From Zipacnadum sp036504235 (lineage in GTDB: Bacteria > Armatimonadota > Zipacnadia > Zipacnadales > Zipacnadaceae), in NCBI GenBank assembly GCA_036504235.1, contig DASXVN010000030.1:1-64000 (forward strand): 64,000 nt of DNA, in the 5' to 3' direction. Below the pieces are notes generated by a model. The model made no database searches and had not been told where the DNA came from. It saw only the letters and a program-made list of their open reading frames with translations. Below, one piece after another: positions 27,146 through 33,855 of this stretch (its first letter is position 1; each line of letters opens with the position of its first letter). The position numbers were made by a program, and so were the translations under genes.

Positions 27146-28489
27146 GTGCGGGGCTTCGTGGTCCAGGCGGAAGGGCTCCCGGCGGCGGTCCGCGCGCAAG
27201 CGGAACGGCGCGCCCCCGTGTGGCTGGATTGGCGCTCGGCGCAGCGCAACGCCGCCTGCGACCACTCCGAGCTGCCGCTGCCGAGCGGCCCAGAGCGGGC
27301 GGTCGCCCGGGACTTGCTGGACATGGCCACCGCGATCTATCTGGCAGATCTGGCCGTGCCGCGCGGGCGCAATGAGGACTTTGTACGCGAGTTGGAGCTG
27401 GTGCTGCCGGTGCGCGAGCCGGACTTCTGGCAGGCGCAGGAGCCGCACCTGGCCTGGCTGCTGCAGCGGCTGTGCGGCGACCAGGTACACCTGGAGTTCC
27501 ATCCGCGCGAGGGCGAGGACTCGCCGGTCGAGTCGGCCCGGCCCTGGATTGAGGCGGACAGCGTGTCGCTGCTCTCCGGCGGGCTGGATTCCGCCGCGGG
27601 GGCGGCGCTGCTGCTGCGCACCGACCGGCGGCCCCGGCTGATCATGCACCGCTCAGGCAATCCGGCGGTGGCGCAGGCCCAGGACCGCCTCACCGATACC
27701 CTGGCCCAGAAATGGCCCGACCAGTTCCGGCTCAGCGCGGTCCGGCTGGCGCCCAGTTCGCACCGCACCGGGGCGCTGCCCTTCCCCGGGCCGGAACTGC
27801 GGGAGAGCACCCGGCGCTGCCGCTCGCTGCTCTACCTGGCGCTGGGCGCGGTGGCGGCGGCGGGAGAGGGCGTGGACGAGCTGTACCTGTATGACAACGC
27901 GGTGCTGACCTCGGCAGTGCCGCTGTCCGCGGCCCGCTGCGGCAGCTTCACTACGCACAGCACCCATCCCGCGGTTCTGGCGCAGTTCAACGAACTGCTG
28001 CGGGCGGCCGGTCTGACCGTCCAGGTGCAGAACCCCTTCCTCTACCAGGCCAAGGGCGAGCTGATCCGCACCTGCCTGCAGCCGGTGTTCAGCCCGCAGG
28101 AGATTCTCCAGACCGTCTCCTGCTGGGCGGTCGGCCGCCAGCAGCGCCAATGCGGCGGCTGCGTGCCCTGCCTGCTGCGGCGCATCTCGCTGCTCGCGGC
28201 GGGCCTGCCGGATGAGGTCTACGAGCGCGACCTGCTGGGGCATCCCTATCACTACCAGGACACCGACGGCCACCGCAACCTCACCGACCTGCTGGGCTGG
28301 GCCGCCTGCGTGCTGTCCACGCCGGAGCTGCGGCTGCCGCTGGAGTACCCCTCGCTGCTGGAGGTCCAGGCCGGCGGTGCGCAGGTGATGGAGGTAGTCC
28401 GCGCCCTGCGCCGCCAGGCTACCGAGATCTTCGACGTGGTCCAGCGCCACTTCCCGGCGGCCGCGGCGCTGATGAACGACGGGCGCTAG
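27146..28489 (+). CDS. QatC-like QueC-family enzyme
   Basis: A 447-residue protein with a QueC-like core. The PP-loop SGGLDS is at residues 144-149, and the zinc-binding cysteines (C326 and C336-x2-C339-x2-C342, in CGGCVPC) match the four-Cys pattern of 7-cyano-7-deazaguanine synthase. Also visible are EST-RRC-RS (~218-227), AARCGSFTTHSTHP (~262-275) and a large N-terminal extension. QueC itself is about 230 residues, so this is the long QatC-type form found in the Qat defence system. By analogy it may make or transfer a deazapurine, with the QatB-like protein as partner. GTG 27146 has GGGGGGAG upstream and a two-base gap from the first gene. No preQ0/queuosine genes are near. Confidence 0.68.
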   Translation: MRGFVVQAEGLPAAVRAQAERRAPVWLDWRSAQRNAACDHSELPLPSGPERAVARDLLDMATAIYLADLAVPRGRNEDFVRELELVLPVREPDFWQAQEPHLAWLLQRLCGDQVHLEFHPREGEDSPVESARPWIEADSVSLLSGGLDSAAGAALLLRTDRRPRLIMHRSGNPAVAQAQDRLTDTLAQKWPDQFRLSAVRLAPSSHRTGALPFPGPELRESTRRCRSLLYLALGAVAAAGEGVDELYLYDNAVLTSAVPLSAARCGSFTTHSTHPAVLAQFNELLRAAGLTVQVQNPFLYQAKGELIRTCLQPVFSPQEILQTVSCWAVGRQQRQCGGCVPCLLRRISLLAAGLPDEVYERDLLGHPYHYQDTDGHRNLTDLLGWAACVLSTPELRLPLEYPSLLEVQAGGAQVMEVVRALRRQATEIFDVVQRHFPAAAALMNDGR

Positions 28490-28564
28490 GCGGCCGCCTC
28501 TTGCCTCCACCCCCCCGGAGCGCTATGCTGGTGAGGGGATTCTCCCCGCCGAGGTGCTCTGGGC

Positions 28565-29482
28565 ATGACTCGCAAGCAATTCCTCAAATTGGGACTGGGA
28601 CTGGCCGGCGCCTACGTGGTGGGCGGTACGGGCGCGCGGGTGCTCTGGGAGAAGTACGACCTGCGCCTCACCGAGTGGGAGGTGCCGCTGCCCCGCCTGC
28701 CCCGCGACCTCGAGGGCCTGCGCGTCGCCCACCTCTCCGACCTGCACCTGTCGCCCGAGGTCCCCTTCGACTACCTCGTGGAGTCCCTGGAGAAATCTAG
28801 CCAGCTCGGCGCGGACGTCGTGGTGCTCACCGGGGACATTCTTTCCACCTACTACAAGCTGATTGAGCCGTACCGCGCCGCCCTGGCCGCGGTTTCCGCG
28901 CCCCGGGGCAAGTACGCGGTCCTGGGCAACCACGACTACTTCTCGCGCCGCACCCGCGCCGTAGTGACCATGCTGCAGGAGACCGGCTGGACCGTGCTGC
29001 GCAACGAGAGCGTGCCCCTGCCGGGCACCGGCGGGCGGGTCTGGCTGCTGGGCCTGGACGATCCGGTCACCGGCCACGATGATATGGACAAGACCATGCA
29101 CGGGGTGCCGCCGGAGGCGGTGCGGGTGATGCTGGCGCATACCCCGGACGTGATCGGTCCGGCGGCCGAGCACCACGTGGACCTGCTGCTGGCGGGCCAC
29201 ACCCACGGCGGGCAGGTGGTGCTGCCGTTCATCGGCCCGCTGGCGGTGCCCTCGGAGTACGGGGCCAAGTATGCCTGGGGGCTGTTCGACTACGCGGGCA
29301 CGCGCCTGGAGGTCACCCGGGGCGTGGGGCTGGTGCCGCCGCGGGTACGCTTCAATTGCCCCCCGGAGATCGCCCTGCTGACCCTGCGCCGCGGCGAGTG
29401 GCCCCTGTCGGCCGGCAATCCCTCGCTGGTGACACATCCCTACCGGCGCCTACGGCTCTTGCGCCGGCGCCTTTTCCGTTAG
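28565..29482 (+). CDS. Membrane-anchored metallophosphoesterase (YkuE/YaeI-like)
   Basis: A 305-residue calcineurin-like metallophosphoesterase with all five blocks: DLHLS, GDILS, GNHDYFS, AHTPD and GHTHGGQ. The N-terminus (TRKQFLK then a hydrophobic stretch to about residue 25) resembles a weak Tat signal or a membrane anchor, as in YkuE/YaeI-type UDP-2,3-diacylglucosamine or other phosphodiesterases. It probably works at the outer face of the inner membrane in envelope metabolism. It is 75 bases after the QatC-like gene on the same strand; the family and signal sequence argue that it is not part of the Qat module. Confidence 0.82.
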   Translation: MTRKQFLKLGLGLAGAYVVGGTGARVLWEKYDLRLTEWEVPLPRLPRDLEGLRVAHLSDLHLSPEVPFDYLVESLEKSSQLGADVVVLTGDILSTYYKLIEPYRAALAAVSAPRGKYAVLGNHDYFSRRTRAVVTMLQETGWTVLRNESVPLPGTGGRVWLLGLDDPVTGHDDMDKTMHGVPPEAVRVMLAHTPDVIGPAAEHHVDLLLAGHTHGGQVVLPFIGPLAVPSEYGAKYAWGLFDYAGTRLEVTRGVGLVPPRVRFNCPPEIALLTLRRGEWPLSAGNPSLVTHPYRRLRLLRRRLFR

Positions 29483-29572
29483 GGGACCTGCGATTTGCCG
29501 CCGGGGAGGAATTGGGGCGGCCGCGCGGAATTTGAGGGGGTAGTTACCAGTCCCTTCAGGAGGTGAAACCCC

Positions 29573-29761
29573 ATGGCAGCTCCAATCGTGGATGCGGACC
29601 TGTGCACCGGGTGTGGCTTGTGCATGCAGATCGCCGAGAACACCTTCGTCCTCAACGACGAGGGCGTCGCGGAAGTCAGCAACGCCACCGGTGATGATTC
29701 GGACACCATTCAGGAGGCAATTGACTCCTGTCCGGTGGAAGCCATTTCGTGGGGCGAGTAG
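29573..29761 (+). CDS. Small single-cluster ferredoxin 1
   Basis: A 62-residue ferredoxin with one cluster site, CTGCGLC plus the distal CP (SCPVEAI). Four Cys in the pattern C-x2-C-x2-C...CP suggest one [4Fe-4S] cluster. ATG 29573 has a full AGGAGGTGA Shine-Dalgarno, the strongest in the window. The end of this gene and that of ferredoxin 2 are nearly identical in DNA, including the GCGAGT/ACTCGC hairpin over the stop, so they arose by recent duplication. Likely electron carrier for anaerobic redox enzymes; partner unknown. Confidence 0.85.
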   Translation: MAAPIVDADLCTGCGLCMQIAENTFVLNDEGVAEVSNATGDDSDTIQEAIDSCPVEAISWGE

Positions 29762-29789
29762 TAACTCGCGCCGCGCCGTAGGAAAGTAG

Positions 29790-29823
29790 GGGACGCGGGC
29801 GGTCGCTCGGCTGCCCGCGTCCC
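29790..29823 (+). other. Intercistronic hairpin between ferredoxins 1 and 2
   Basis: A perfect 11-bp stem (GGGACGCGGGC with GCCCGCGTCCC) with a 12-base loop and no T-tract. It may protect or process the ferredoxin mRNA, or limit read-through. Confidence 0.5.
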
Positions 29824-29873
29824 GCTGGTCTAGCGACAGGATAAAGGACCATCAAGCGAAAGAGGGATCAATC

Positions 29874-30095
29874 ATGGCAGTACAAGTAGATGCTGATCTG
29901 TGCACCGGCTGTGGCCTCTGCGCCCAAGTGGCGGAGGAGGTCTTTGCGGTGAATGACGAGGGCCTCGCCGAGGTCAACGCGGCGGCGGATTGCCAGCCGG
30001 ATTCGTGCGCGGCGGAGAGCCCCTGCTCATACTGCGCCAACGTGCAGGAGGCTATCGACTCCTGTCCGGTGGAAGCCCTTTCGTGGAGCGAGTAG
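29874..30095 (+). CDS. Small ferredoxin 2 with extra cysteines
   Basis: A 73-residue paralogue of ferredoxin 1 (CTGCGLC, then SCPVEAL). Between the two cluster motifs it has about ten extra residues with four added Cys (CQPDSC and CSYC), which could hold a second cluster or metal. ATG 29874 has AAGAGGG upstream. The DNA of its last 45 bases and stop hairpin matches ferredoxin 1. Confidence 0.82.
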   Translation: MAVQVDADLCTGCGLCAQVAEEVFAVNDEGLAEVNAAADCQPDSCAAESPCSYCANVQEAIDSCPVEALSWSE

Positions 30096-30124
30096 TAACT
30101 CGCACCGCGCCGGAGGTCAATGCC

Positions 30125-30316
30125 ATGCGCGTACCGTACGTGGACCCCGATTTGTGTCAGGGAGCTTACATCTGCGAGAGCATCGCTCCGCGCACCTTCA
30201 AGGTCAATGACGAGGGAGTCTCGGAGGTGGTCAACCCGACCGGGGACGAGGAGACCGCTATTCAGCAGGCCATCGACTCTTGCCCGTATGGGGCGATCTC
30301 CTGGAAGGAAGCATAG
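30125..30316 (+). CDS. Small ferredoxin 3, one ligand missing
   Basis: A 63-residue paralogue. The first cluster motif reads CQGAYIC, so the middle Cys of C-x2-C-x2-C is replaced by Ala; the distal SCP is kept. Three-Cys forms usually hold [3Fe-4S], as in ferredoxins that feed cytochromes P450. ATG 30125 has GGAGG eight bases upstream and lies 29 bases after ferredoxin 2, so the three are probably one operon. Confidence 0.8.
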   Translation: MRVPYVDPDLCQGAYICESIAPRTFKVNDEGVSEVVNPTGDEETAIQQAIDSCPYGAISWKEA

Positions 30317-30330
30317 AGGCGTGGGACGCG

Positions 30331-30810
30331 CTAGTTGGGAGCCAGACGCTCCAGCTTGGTGACGTACTCTGGGGGTAGCTTGAAGTCCTGGGCCGCTCGC
30401 ACCAGCGTGTCCACCAGTTCGGCGGAGGGCAGATAACTGTTACGGTTCACCTCGGCGTCGGGAGCGAAGTAAGCCTGCGCCTGCAAGACGTGCCCCTCGC
30501 CATCATCGACTTCCACCGGTCGGCGTTCAAAGACGTTCTCTCCGTCCGGCCCCCTAAAGCCCTGGTACTTGTCCATCTGCTCAAGGCACAGGTTGTCGCC
30601 CTCCCAGAGAACTCCCCAGACGTCCTCATTCTTGGACTTGCGCAGGCTGGGGATGCCCCCCATCCATACACCGGAGACGCGCGGGAAGCAGAGCTTGTAG
30701 CCGTGCAGGACCGCGCGCCCGATAGGGCGTGCCCGGGGGCATAGCTGCTTCATCTGACCCCGGCTCATCAGCACGGCGTACGAGAAGTACACGAACTTTT
30801 CGCTCCTCAT
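30331..30810 (-). CDS. Gamma-glutamylcyclotransferase-like (AIG2-like) protein
   Basis: A 159-residue protein with the GGCT/AIG2 fold: an N-terminal strand YFSYAVLMS (the family Y-G-S-N loop, here altered), GGIPSLRKS, and VWGVLWEGDNLCLEQMDKYQ. In the human enzyme the catalytic Glu sits where this protein has Gln (YQGF rather than a D/Y-E-G), so it may be inactive or use another residue. ATG 30810. Downstream of it lies a gap to the convergent ferredoxins of only 14 bases. Confidence 0.65.
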   Translation of the reverse strand: MRSEKFVYFSYAVLMSRGQMKQLCPRARPIGRAVLHGYKLCFPRVSGVWMGGIPSLRKSKNEDVWGVLWEGDNLCLEQMDKYQGFRGPDGENVFERRPVEVDDGEGHVLQAQAYFAPDAEVNRNSYLPSAELVDTLVRAAQDFKLPPEYVTKLERLAPN

Positions 30811-30948
30811 GGGTTGGCGTCCATGCTCTTGGCCGCGTGCTGCCTTTTCGCGGACGCGAACCGGTCTCCGCGGGGGGGCGGCTGTGAGTAATCATGTGGA
30901 CGCACGAGAAGCCGGGGGGTTCAGTGCGACGAGGAGGGCGCCCCGGGG

Positions 30949-31791
30949 CTAGTTCGCGCAGGCTTCGAGGGTGTATTGCACGTTGAGGGCGATCTGGTCC
31001 TCGTATTTGGGGAACATCCCCACGACCACCGCATCCTGCGGTTTGATGCTGTCAAAGGCGTACCGGAAGGCGTCGCGTACCGTCTCCTGGGTGGCGCAGC
31101 GGCGGGTGGCGCCGAGAATCTTGAAGGCCAGCACCTGCTTGTCCGTCCGCTGGATGGTCTCCACCATCTTGGGCGGATCGTCCTCGCTGAACCACTCCTG
31201 CGCCGCTACGGTGCCCTGGCCGCTGACCAGCCCGCTTTCCCGGGGCTTGACGCTCAGGTTGTAGAAGCAGGCCATGTAGAAGTCCAAGTCCCAGCCCTTT
31301 TCCTCGGCGTACTCAATGACCACCGGCATATGCGTTCCCAGGCCCACCCGTATCCCCAGGTCGCGCATATATTTGAGGTAGTCCTCGACCTTGTCTATCT
31401 CGCCGGCCAGCCACATATTGTCGGTGCGGGTGCCGTGGTAGTAGATGCCGATTGCCCCAGCGGCGGCCATGACGCGGATATTCTCAAAGTGGTCGTGCAT
31501 CTCGGGGGCCACCTGGCCGATCCAGTGCAACCGCCCGCCCTCCCGCTGAAACAGCTCGCGCCAGTGTAGAATCCGGTGGAAGTCTCCCCGCGCCTGCAGG
31601 GTGTTGATCCCGTGCCGCTCGAGGTCATGGAAGTATGAAACCGCACCCTGTTCAGAGAAGTACGCCTTCATATCGGCGTCCATCTCCGGCGAGAGATGAG
31701 ACAGCCCGCACACAGGATTGGCCCCGCTGATGAGGCGGGTGATCTGGTAATCGCCAAAGGGGACGGTGGGCAGTGTAGGCGCTTCGGACAT
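30949..31791 (-). CDS. TIM-barrel protein, aldo/keto-reductase-like
   Basis: A 280-residue protein with a TIM-barrel pattern (SGANPVCGLSH, ISGAN loop; GLGTHMPVVIEYAEEKG; LAFKILGATRR; VVVGMFPKY). It looks like the aldo/keto reductase-related proteins common in Planctomycetes and Armatimonadota, but the AKR Tyr/Lys tetrad is not clear. A sugar-related role is inferred only from context. ATG 31791 has AGGAAG about 11 bases upstream. Confidence 0.55.
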   Translation of the reverse strand: MSEAPTLPTVPFGDYQITRLISGANPVCGLSHLSPEMDADMKAYFSEQGAVSYFHDLERHGINTLQARGDFHRILHWRELFQREGGRLHWIGQVAPEMHDHFENIRVMAAAGAIGIYYHGTRTDNMWLAGEIDKVEDYLKYMRDLGIRVGLGTHMPVVIEYAEEKGWDLDFYMACFYNLSVKPRESGLVSGQGTVAAQEWFSEDDPPKMVETIQRTDKQVLAFKILGATRRCATQETVRDAFRYAFDSIKPQDAVVVGMFPKYEDQIALNVQYTLEACAN

Positions 31792-31870
31792 GAATTGGCA
31801 CTTCCTGAGTTGGAATGAAGCGACGAATTATTGGACGGGTGAGGGGGGATGAAAGGTCCCGCGAGGTGGG

Positions 31871-31928
31871 CCTCACCCCCTGCCCCCTCTCCGTGGCGCT
31901 CGCCGACGAGCGCCCACAGGAGAGGGGG
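31871..31928 (-). repeat. Interspersed palindromic repeat, family A copy 2
   Basis: Inverted copy of the element at 1-59, differing at only a few bases, including the inner hairpin. It lies between the TIM-barrel gene and the HepT gene. Confidence 0.75.
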
Positions 31929-31961
31929 TGAAAGGCAGACGGCGAGAGAGAAGAAGAGCCC

Positions 31962-32312
31962 CTATCCCTCTTGCAGGTTGCGCAGCAGAGTCTCTACCTG
32001 CTTTTGCAGCTTGGGCAAGTGTTCCTGGATGACCTGCCAGACCTGGTCGTGCTCGACCAGTTCGTACCCATGGATCAACAGGTTGCGGAAGGCAATAATG
32101 CGCGGGTAGTCGCCGATGGCCGCCGCGGTCTCCGGATCGTGCTGGGCTAAGCGTTTCATGGCCTCGCCGATGATCTCGAAATGCCGCTCCACCGCGGCAT
32201 GCACCACGGGGTCCGCCACGTAATCGGCCAGCGTCTTGCCCGCCGTCAATTGCAGAATGAAGTCAGCGGAAGTACGCAGGTCGTGAAGCCACTTGGGCGA
32301 CTTAGGCTGCAT
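31962..32312 (-). CDS. hepT: HepT-type HEPN toxin (DUF86)
   Basis: A 116-residue four-helix HEPN protein with the catalytic R-x4-H-x-Y motif (FRNLLIHGY, about residues 76-84). HepT proteins cleave RNA and are neutralised by a partner MntA nucleotidyltransferase, which AMPylates them. The gene overlaps mntA by 11 bases, the usual organisation. Confidence 0.85.
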   Translation of the reverse strand: MQPKSPKWLHDLRTSADFILQLTAGKTLADYVADPVVHAAVERHFEIIGEAMKRLAQHDPETAAAIGDYPRIIAFRNLLIHGYELVEHDQVWQVIQEHLPKLQKQVETLLRNLQEG

Positions 32313-32619
32313 ACAGAACCCTCCGGGTACGCGCTGCTTCGCGGGCGAAATAGGGGTTTTCGAAGCTGCGCGCGTGGGACATGACCAGGTCCACCGGGCG
32401 GCCTATCAGCGCCGCTAAGTCTTCGCGGAGGGCGAAGTAGCGCTCCAGCCAGGCGCCCAGTTCGGTGCCCGGCGCGAACTCCACGATGAAGTCAACGTCC
32501 GAGCGCTGCGGGTCGAAATCTCCCTCCGCCGCCGAGCCGAAGACCTCCAGCCGCGCCACGCCGTACCGGCGGCACAACTCCTCCAAGGCGGCGCGATGGG
32601 TTTCGAGTAGGTCAATCAT
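32302..32619 (-). CDS. mntA: MntA-type nucleotidyltransferase antitoxin
   Basis: A 105-residue minimal nucleotidyltransferase with the GSX10DXD motif (GSAAEGDFDPQRSDVDF) and the second Asp further on (PVDLV). It is the antitoxin of the HepT toxin just downstream. ATG 32619. Confidence 0.85.
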   Translation of the reverse strand: MIDLLETHRAALEELCRRYGVARLEVFGSAAEGDFDPQRSDVDFIVEFAPGTELGAWLERYFALREDLAALIGRPVDLVMSHARSFENPYFAREAARTRRVLYAA

Positions 32620-32637
32620 CGCCGAGGTTTGCCTCCT

Positions 32638-33762
32638 CTAGCCGTAACTCTCGAACAGTTTCCCCCAGCCGGTTTCGCGCTTGATCTTTTCGGCGCGCTT
32701 GCTGCCTACTAGCGGGAACCAGCAGGTGTCGTGGTAGAACTTGCTGGCGAAGACCGACCAGGGGCTGATCTTGGTGCGCAGCAAGGTCTTCTCGAAGGGG
32801 CTCAGGCAGCCGTGGTAGATGCACTTCTGGCCGCGGCTGGCCAGGGTCTCGCCTACCGTGAAGCCCCAGTCCTCCTGGCGCAGGTCCTCGTCGCCCAGGA
32901 CCTCGATCTCCCGCATGTCGCCTACGCCCAGGCCCTTTTCGTGCGCCAGGCGGATGTAGTCAATGCGCAGCGGATCAAAGCCCATCATCGAGGCCGCGAC
33001 CGCGTCAATCGCCACCTGGTCGGCGGAGGCCAGGATCACGTTCTTCACGTGCGGCTGCATGCAGCGCGGGCCGGGGCCGGAGCCGGCGATGGTCCCGTCC
33101 ATGACCGCGAACAGGCCAGGGTGAATCTCCTTCTGGATGGTCAGCAGATCCACCAGGGTCTCGTGGATGTGCTTGTGGGTCCAGTGGCGGTTGTTGTTGA
33201 GCAGGCCGCCGAAAGCGTTCTTCATCGCCCCGGTGGTGGTGGTGAAGACGTGGGTCTTGACCGTGGGCAGATGCAGGGCGTTCTTGCCGAGGAACAGCTT
33301 GGGGATGGAGATGCCGTCCGGGAAGATCATGGGCAGCACCATCATCTCGCCCTGCGGCTCGTAGTTGACCCATTCAACCTCCGGCTCGAATAGCCAGACG
33401 TACTCCAGGCCATGCTGCTTGATGACTGACTGCAAATGGTTGTTCACCGAGCCCAGCTTGGGGTCCACCACCACGGTGGCGTTCTGGGCGGGGATGAGCG
33501 TCTCCGGCGTCCAGCCGGCCTGGAGCATGGCGCGGGTGACGCCGTCCAGTTGCCAGGGGGAGGTCGAGCAGGCCGGGTAGTAGTGGTGCCAGGAGATGTT
33601 AATCTTCAGCAGCGTCTCGGCCGCGGCGGGGAGCGCCGTGGTGTAGCCGGCCAGGTCCATCAGGCGCTGGACATCCTCGAGGATCGTCTCAGGGCTGGTG
33701 CGCAGGGCCGCGACCTTGCCGCGTAGCGCGTCGTCGGGCCGGTTCTGAGCAAACGTCGCCAT
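32638..33762 (-). CDS. DUF362-domain protein
   Basis: A 374-residue DUF362 protein. Conserved features include INISWHHYYPACSTSP near the N-terminus, GKNALHLPTVKTH, MKNAFGGLLNNNRHW and VMDGTIAGSGPGPR. Members of this family are of unknown function, often linked to iron-sulfur proteins; the ferredoxin domain some carry is absent here. It precedes the mntA-hepT pair by 18 bases on the same strand. The start ATG 33762 follows a TATACT -10 about 40 bases upstream. Confidence 0.85.
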   Translation of the reverse strand: MATFAQNRPDDALRGKVAALRTSPETILEDVQRLMDLAGYTTALPAAAETLLKINISWHHYYPACSTSPWQLDGVTRAMLQAGWTPETLIPAQNATVVVDPKLGSVNNHLQSVIKQHGLEYVWLFEPEVEWVNYEPQGEMMVLPMIFPDGISIPKLFLGKNALHLPTVKTHVFTTTTGAMKNAFGGLLNNNRHWTHKHIHETLVDLLTIQKEIHPGLFAVMDGTIAGSGPGPRCMQPHVKNVILASADQVAIDAVAASMMGFDPLRIDYIRLAHEKGLGVGDMREIEVLGDEDLRQEDWGFTVGETLASRGQKCIYHGCLSPFEKTLLRTKISPWSVFASKFYHDTCWFPLVGSKRAEKIKRETGWGKLFESYG

Positions 33763-33801
33763 GGGTCATACCTCCGGGACTAGGGTCGGATAGTCACCAG
33801 T

Positions 33802-33807
33802 AGTATA
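33802..33807 (-). promoter_or_regulatory. Likely -10 of the DUF362 gene
   Basis: TATACT (five of six matches) on the minus strand, about 40 bases before the DUF362 ATG; no good -35 seen. Confidence 0.4.
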
Positions 33808-33855
33808 GCAGCAAAAGAGGGGGAATGCATCCGGCAGAGGGGGCCGCACGCCTGG

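Noticed and set aside
27146..28489. Housekeeping QueC for queuosine synthesis
   Set aside because: The protein is about twice the length of QueC, and no queD, queE or queF gene lies near; the QatB-like partner points to the defence form.
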